Below, piece by piece: positions 8,477-12,506 of a stretch of DNA of 12,506 bases. Position 1 is the stretch's first letter, and every line of letters begins with the position of its first letter. Below the pieces are notes generated by a model, which saw nothing but the letters and a program-made list of their open reading frames with translations, made no database searches and was not told where the DNA came from. The translations under genes and the position numbers were made by a program. Source of the DNA: Comchoanobacter sp040266255 (lineage in GTDB: Bacteria > Pseudomonadota > Gammaproteobacteria > Comchoanobacterales > Comchoanobacteraceae); contig JBDQEV010000025.1 in the NCBI GenBank assembly GCA_040266255.1, positions 1 through 12,506 of the forward strand. Reading direction: 5' to 3'.

Positions 8477-9475
8477 CTAGCCAGATGTTGTTGCATTTAG
8501 CAACTCAAATGCTTTTTGCAATCCTGTTGGAATAGCGACAGTAATACTATCCTGACTGCACCACTGATCTGCAATGACAGATTCTTTAGAAAGATAGACT
8601 TTGATCGATAAGCGTAAGTGCGTTAGTAAGTGTTGATACTCACCTATCAACTTCGATTGAATATGACTAAACTCTGCAGTACTATCATAAATGCTTGGCG
8701 CATATAACTGCTGCCAAATACCCTTTTCTCGTTTTGATAGCGCAACCTTTCCATCATGAGTATGTAATACAACATGGATCACTTTGTTTTTGACTTTTAC
8801 CTTCTTGGTCTTATATGGAATACTTGCAACCTTATCATTTAGCTTAGCGTAGCATGTTCGTGAAAAGGGACAAAGATGACAGCTTGACTGTTTAGGTGTG
8901 CATACAGTTGCACCAAGGTCCATCAAGCCTTGTGTATATATATTTGCATGCGTTGAAGGCAAAATTGATTTAGCCAACTGCCACATTTTTTTTTGAGTCT
9001 TGCTTAATGAGATATCATCTTCAATACCAAAATAACGTGTTAAAACCCTTTTAACATTACCGTCTAGAATTGCTGCTGGTTGTTCATATGCCAGAGATAT
9101 AATTGCTGCTGCTGTAGACTCACCAATTCCAGGTAGCTTTACCAGCTCCTCTAACACTGTTGGCAAAACACCATTATGTTGTTGCACAATAATTTTAGCT
9201 GTTTGATGTAGATTTCTAGCTCTTGCATAGTAGCCAAGCCCCTGCCACAAACACATGAGTTCATCTTCTTCTAGATCAGCTAAGTCTTCTATCTTAGGAC
9301 AACGATCTATAAACCTATCAAAATACCCTATTACAGTTTTAACTTGCGTTTGTTGAAGCATAATTTCTGATAACCAAACACGATATGGTGTACGTGGCGT
9401 TCTCTGCCATGGTAGATCAGACCTACCAAACTGTTTCTGCCACTCTATTACTGCTTTACTAAATTGCACTACCAT
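8477..9475 (-). CDS. mutY: Adenine DNA glycosylase MutY
   Basis: 332 aa (E. coli MutY is 350). It removes adenine mispaired with 8-oxoguanine or guanine, starting base-excision repair. The N-terminal glycosylase domain (about 1-220) shows WLSEIMLQQTQV with catalytic Glu37, the helix-hairpin-helix LPGIGEST (114-121), and LDGNVKRVL with Asp138. The iron-sulfur ligands are Cys192, Cys199, Cys202 and Cys208 (spacing 6-2-5), all at E. coli positions. The C-terminal NUDIX-like 8-oxoG recognition domain (about 230-332) is shortened but keeps LLTHLRLSI, equivalent to the conserved FSHFHL region. The ATG lies 17 bases inside the 3' end of the upstream receptor-like gene, in another frame, with only a weak GAG before it, suggesting coupled translation. 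A run of nine A on the coding strand (plus 8986-8994) spans Gln161-Met164. Confidence 0.97.
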   Translation of the reverse strand: MVVQFSKAVIEWQKQFGRSDLPWQRTPRTPYRVWLSEIMLQQTQVKTVIGYFDRFIDRCPKIEDLADLEEDELMCLWQGLGYYARARNLHQTAKIIVQQHNGVLPTVLEELVKLPGIGESTAAAIISLAYEQPAAILDGNVKRVLTRYFGIEDDISLSKTQKKMWQLAKSILPSTHANIYTQGLMDLGATVCTPKQSSCHLCPFSRTCYAKLNDKVASIPYKTKKVKVKNKVIHVVLHTHDGKVALSKREKGIWQQLYAPSIYDSTAEFSHIQSKLIGEYQHLLTHLRLSIKVYLSKESVIADQWCSQDSITVAIPTGLQKAFELLNATTSG

Positions 9476-10967
9476 TACTCATGCTATATTCATAACTATG
9501 AGGTGCTGAAGCTCTTACTTCACCTGCTCTATCAGTATCATGAAAAACCGAGTAGCTTTCATGACTAGAAGTATTTGGCTCCACATAATTATCATATGTA
9601 GCATCAAATATAGCACCCCCAGCCGCATTCACGATAATGCTACCTGAAGCCATATCATATTCAGCTAAACCATGAGAAGCAGTTGGATCCATGGGAACAG
9701 CATAAATATGGCTCCCATTATCATACCCTCCTGTTGATCCTAAATCATTCCCCAAGTCAAATGGTAGAGCAGCAGGATTAGCGATTGTACGAGGCTCTGT
9801 ATAATAGGGTGCTGCTGAACCCTCTCCTCCTACAACAGGTTCTGTATAATAGGCTGCATCTGCTTGTGAGTTAACAGGTTGTTGATCATAAGCTGGATTA
9901 TGTTTAACATGAGTATTGCTTTGTACGAGAAAATTTCCTAAAACTGCTCGTTCTTTTGACCTGTTATAATGTTTTTTAGTAATGAGTACAACAATCATTA
10001 CTACACATGCAGCACCAAAAACCCATAGCCATATCATATTAGTATTCCCATTATTCTGCTGATCAAGGCGAGACACTACTTCAGATGTCACATTACCAGA
10101 GATAGAGATTGTAGAAGATGTACTTGTAGGAGATGCTGTTGTACTTGAATCTTGGCCGGTTAAAGTTGCAAAAAATGTCGTGACTTGAGAAACAACACCA
10201 GAGTTATCTTGCTTTTCTTGTTGTGCAGGGGTAGTAAGCTCACTTTCAGTAGTAAAGAATGATGCTGCTGTCGAGTTATATGTCTTATTTAAAGCATTGT
10301 AAACTGTAGCTAAGGTTGTTTTCACCTGACTAGTGACAGTAACACTACTTTGCGTTGTACTAGATTGCTCTAATACTGGAGCATCATCTGGTGTTATCCC
10401 TGGTCCTAGTGTTGTGATACGACTTGTTACTTTAACTGTTGATGATAATAGCTGAGCAATCATCTCTTGTAAAACCTTTACTGGATCGCGAGTTGTTACT
10501 GTCGTCGAGCTTAATGTTGTCAATGTTGAAGAAGAAACTGAGCTTATAGAAGATGAGGATGAAGTTGTTGATGTTAATGTAGCGGTAGTTGAGGTAGTTG
10601 GGAACGAACGATTTAATGCTGCAATTTCAGCTAAGCGATTATCAATATGAGCCCTATCATTCTTACTAAGATAAATACCATCAAAAATGATTTCCTTCAT
10701 TGGCCACTGAATATATCTATAAGCACCAAGTGACCATCTGCCAACAGCTTTAGGCGCATATGACAAATTAAGCACTTCAATATATCCACCTAAACCACCA
10801 ATTAAATTAGTTAGACAATTGAAAGTGATATTAGAGTATGAAAAATCAATTACTGTAGGCTTTGGATCTAGGTTATACCTTGAATATTTACATGTAAAAT
10901 CATAAACGTCAAAAGTTTTTCTACAATGACTAAGCATAGTCCCTGATCCCCAACACCGTGTTTTCAT
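9459..10967 (-). CDS. Receptor-like single-span membrane protein with Ser/Thr-rich stalk and tyrosine-motif tail; candidate host-signalling effector
   Basis: 502 aa, not assignable to a named family. The start is fixed by AAGGAG six bases before the ATG, yet there is no N-terminal signal peptide. Residues 38-110 look like a short leucine-rich-repeat fragment (TVIDFSYSNITF, IEVLNLSY, MKEIIFDGIYLS), with Cys at 5, 15, 26 and 51. Residues 122-305 are a mucin-like Ser/Thr-rich stalk. One hydrophobic span (311-330) is followed by KKHYNRSKER, so by the positive-inside rule the tail lies in the cytoplasm. The 172-residue tail has 14 tyrosines, including NPAY (357-360), four YxxP motifs (YTEP 374 and 389, YAVP 422, YVEP 461) and two YDN motifs (415, 458). 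In animals and choanoflagellates these resemble PTB, Crk-type SH2 and Grb2-type SH2 docking sites. Delivery into a host membrane, as for Tir, is inference; a bacterial surface protein is the alternative. Confidence 0.8.
   Translation of the reverse strand: MKTRCWGSGTMLSHCRKTFDVYDFTCKYSRYNLDPKPTVIDFSYSNITFNCLTNLIGGLGGYIEVLNLSYAPKAVGRWSLGAYRYIQWPMKEIIFDGIYLSKNDRAHIDNRLAEIAALNRSFPTTSTTATLTSTTSSSSSISSVSSSTLTTLSSTTVTTRDPVKVLQEMIAQLLSSTVKVTSRITTLGPGITPDDAPVLEQSSTTQSSVTVTSQVKTTLATVYNALNKTYNSTAASFFTTESELTTPAQQEKQDNSGVVSQVTTFFATLTGQDSSTTASPTSTSSTISISGNVTSEVVSRLDQQNNGNTNMIWLWVFGAACVVMIVVLITKKHYNRSKERAVLGNFLVQSNTHVKHNPAYDQQPVNSQADAAYYTEPVVGGEGSAAPYYTEPRTIANPAALPFDLGNDLGSTGGYDNGSHIYAVPMDPTASHGLAEYDMASGSIIVNAAGGAIFDATYDNYVEPNTSSHESYSVFHDTDRAGEVRASAPHSYEYSMSNGSAI
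9793..9853 (-). repeat. Two-copy imperfect 45-base repeat encoding the YYTEP motif
   Basis: Two copies of a sequence beginning GG[C/T]TCTGTATAATAGG on the plus strand start at 9793 and 9838, exactly 45 bases apart. They encode APYYTEP (386-392) and AAYYTEP (371-377), so this docking-like motif appears to have been duplicated within the tail. Confidence 0.55.
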
Positions 10968-10973
10968 CTAATA

Positions 10974-10979
10974 CTCCTT
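10974..10979 (-). promoter_or_regulatory. Ribosome binding site of the receptor-like gene
   Basis: AAGGAG on the minus strand lies six bases before the ATG at 10967. It makes a further upstream start, and therefore a missed signal peptide, unlikely. Confidence 0.8.
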
Positions 10980-11007
10980 ATGACTCTTATCTATTCTAAA
11001 TCAATTA

Positions 11008-11484
11008 TTACCTAAAAGGAAAGGTACCATAATTATTTGGCCGATGAGCTGCTAAAAGTTTCAATTTATCAGATGACTTCTGTGGCAATTGAGCATTAGA
11101 AAATATTGACTCATGAACTTTTTGAAGTTTATCTCCATATTGGAACAAAGAATGACGTAAAAATTTTTTATTGCTATCTTTAAAGCAGCTAATCACTTTA
11201 CTAAGGGATAAATAATGATCTGAAAGTTTATGCTGATTATCGACAACATGAACAAGAATAACCAGCCAGCTTGATAGTTTGGAAATAGATGCTTTATATT
11301 CACTTTTCTCAGCTTGAATAATATGCTTTAAACAATCTAGTATTAAAGTGAAACTTTCCTTCTCCACAAGTAACTTAACTGGCTTAAAGAAATGTCTAAG
11401 AAAACTATCTAACTTATTTTTTTTAAGTGATTTGTCAACTTCAGCATTATACTTACTGATTAGAATATCATAACTAAAGTACAT
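11008..11484 (-). CDS. Small basic helical protein of unknown function
   Basis: 158 aa, not recognised. It is rich in Lys, Leu and Ser, with predicted long amphipathic helices (for example 15-58 and 85-125) and one short hydrophobic stretch (SWLVILVHVV, 72-81) that could be a buried helix. No signal peptide, no cysteine pairs of note (Cys51, Cys100), no known motif. The ATG is preceded by AGGA at a five-base spacing and by a good extended -10 promoter about 25 bases upstream, so expression is well supported. It is the first gene of the group and ends 40 bases before the receptor-like gene. That position would suit a partner or secretion chaperone of that protein, but it is basic where secretion chaperones are usually acidic, so this is speculation. 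A run of eight A (plus 11417-11424) encodes part of KKN (residues 21-23). Confidence 0.65.
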   Translation of the reverse strand: MYFSYDILISKYNAEVDKSLKKNKLDSFLRHFFKPVKLLVEKESFTLILDCLKHIIQAEKSEYKASISKLSSWLVILVHVVDNQHKLSDHYLSLSKVISCFKDSNKKFLRHSLFQYGDKLQKVHESIFSNAQLPQKSSDKLKLLAAHRPNNYGTFPFR

Positions 11485-11509
11485 TACATTCCTAAATTCA
11501 ATAGATACA

Positions 11510-11518
11510 ATTATATCA
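11510..11518 (-). promoter_or_regulatory. Extended -10 promoter of the 158-aa gene and following operon
   Basis: On the minus strand the sequence reads TGATATAAT, that is a perfect TATAAT hexamer with the TGn extension. No good -35 element is seen at 16-18 bases, as is normal for extended -10 promoters. The transcript would start near 11503, about 19 bases before the ATG at 11484, and probably carries the 158-aa gene, the receptor-like gene and mutY. Confidence 0.6.
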
Positions 11519-11669
11519 CATTAAATAAAATATTGATTTAAAATCCCTATGCCATCAATGTAACATGGGGAAAATTATCCCCTAAACACAACATCCTGGT
11601 TCAAAGAAACTGCTAGAAGAGAGATCCTACCTTCTATTTTTTTGAGGCTCTTCAACTTTGCTAGTGTAG
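11519..11669. other. Non-coding stretch upstream of the 158-aa gene
   Basis: No supported gene. It contains a small hairpin GGGGA/TCCCC (11567-11582) without a T tract, and TAGAAG/CTTCTA (11614-11636) followed by seven T on the plus strand. The latter looks like a weak terminator, but no plus-strand gene precedes it. Part of this stretch may be further decayed sequence from the relic next to it. Confidence 0.5.
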
Positions 11670-11795
11670 TTTTTTTGAGATGTTGGGAATGAAAGATTCA
11701 GTGCTGTAATTTAGCTCGTTTCTGATTAATATACGCCCGACTATTGTTACTAAGGTAGGTAGGAATAATCAAAATGCCCCACAACCATAAATTTT
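11670..11795 (-). pseudogene. Decayed relic of a second copy of the receptor-like gene
   Basis: On the minus strand this stretch aligns with about 10583-10700, the part of the receptor-like gene coding for residues 89-126. The DNA matches with a few small gaps (for example CTTAGTAA, GGGC, TTCCCAAC blocks in the same order). In one frame it reads IPTYLSNNSRAYINQ, against FDGIYLSKNDRAHIDN in the intact protein, and then hits a TGA (plus 11698-11700) a few codons later. Neither the stalk, the membrane span nor the tail can be traced downstream. It is best read as the remains of a paralog removed by decay or recombination beside the rRNA operon. Confidence 0.6.
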
Positions 11796-11799
11796 AGGC

Positions 11800-11826
11800 A
11801 AAAAAAAACCCGCCTAAAAGACGGGT
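11800..11826 (-). terminator. Rho-independent terminator of the rRNA operon
   Basis: Read on the minus strand, ACCCGTC and GGCGGGT (plus 11826-11820 and 11814-11808) form a seven-pair stem with one G-U pair and a five-base loop, followed by nine T. It lies about a dozen bases after the 5S 3' end. A second inverted repeat, TTTTAGGC/GCCTAAAA (11792-11799 and 11812-11819), overlaps it and would form a competing hairpin. Confidence 0.85.
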
Positions 11827-11837
11827 AAAAAAATAAA

Positions 11838-11948
11838 AGTCTGGCGATGACCTACTTTCGCGCAAAGCACTATCATCGGCGTGAAGCGGTTTCACTTCTG
11901 AGTTCGAAATGGGATCAGGTGGGTCACACTCACTATAGTCGCCAGACA
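11838..11948 (-). rRNA. rrf: 5S ribosomal RNA, with shortened helix IV
   Basis: About 111 bases (E. coli 120). The ends pair as TGTCTGGCGA with TCGCCAGACT to form helix I. The conserved core CGAACTCAGAAGTGAAAC and the GCGAAAGTAGG region are present. Between TAGT and GCGAAAG there are 7 bases where E. coli has 15, so helix IV keeps only about two pairs closing a three-base loop. It follows the 23S gene after about 40 bases, with no tRNA between. Ends are estimated from the helix I pairing. Confidence 0.93.
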
Positions 11949-11988
11949 ACTCTAGCAATTTGACGATAGTCCGATACTTATTAATAGA

Positions 11989-12506
<518 letters not shown>

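Noticed and set aside
9459..10967. Canonical EPIYA effector
   Set aside because: No EPIYA sequence is present; the tail motifs are NPxY, YxxP and YxN, so it is only comparable in concept.
11567..11582. Hairpin GGGGA/TCCCC upstream of the 158-aa gene as a terminator or operator
   Set aside because: It has no T tract, lies outside the promoter, and no transcript from either side clearly needs it.
11614..11643. TAGAAG/CTTCTA hairpin followed by T7 on the plus strand
   Set aside because: It looks like a weak terminator, but no plus-strand gene lies upstream of it; in AT-rich sequence it can arise by chance.

Overview
The window comes from an AT-rich bacterium, most likely a host-associated gammaproteobacterium. 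The MutY protein matches Escherichia coli MutY residue for residue at its catalytic and iron-sulfur positions, and the 23S and 5S rRNAs are of gammaproteobacterial type. The genus cannot be named from the sequence. One gene encodes a receptor-like protein with a tyrosine-rich tail, which suggests a life in or on a eukaryote that has tyrosine-kinase signalling. A choanoflagellate or other protist/animal host is a guess, not a reading.

Layout. Positions 1-6353 (+ strand) hold a tight operon of six secreted, probable outer-membrane beta-barrel proteins. They are arranged as A1-B1-A2-B2-C1-C2, where A1/A2 and B1/B2 are paralogous pairs, so a two-gene unit has been duplicated. A1 runs in from outside the window. 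Joins are GTGA and ATGA overlaps or short gaps with good ribosome binding sites, and a likely internal promoter precedes C1. B2 carries a run of seven G.

Positions 6350-11484 (- strand) hold, in transcription order, a small basic protein of unknown function (158 aa), a 502-aa receptor-like membrane protein, mutY, and a divergent ABC half-transporter. The transporter meets the + strand operon tail to tail, both stop codons sharing one CTAG. An extended -10 promoter starts the group at about 11515. mutY overlaps the receptor-like gene by 17 nt, so a housekeeping repair gene is translated behind a candidate effector.

Positions 11485-11837 are non-coding. They hold that promoter, a decayed relic of a second copy of the receptor-like gene, and the terminator of the rRNA operon. 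Positions 11838-12506 (- strand) are 5S rRNA and the 3' part of 23S rRNA. Two rRNA oddities stand out: the sarcin-ricin tetraloop reads GCAA instead of the near-universal GAGA, and 5S helix IV is cut to about two base pairs.

The most interesting candidates are the 502-aa protein (leucine-rich-repeat-like head, Ser/Thr-rich stalk, one membrane span, tail with NPxY, four YxxP and two YxN motifs), the altered sarcin-ricin loop, and the alternating surface-protein operon with possible slippage tracts.
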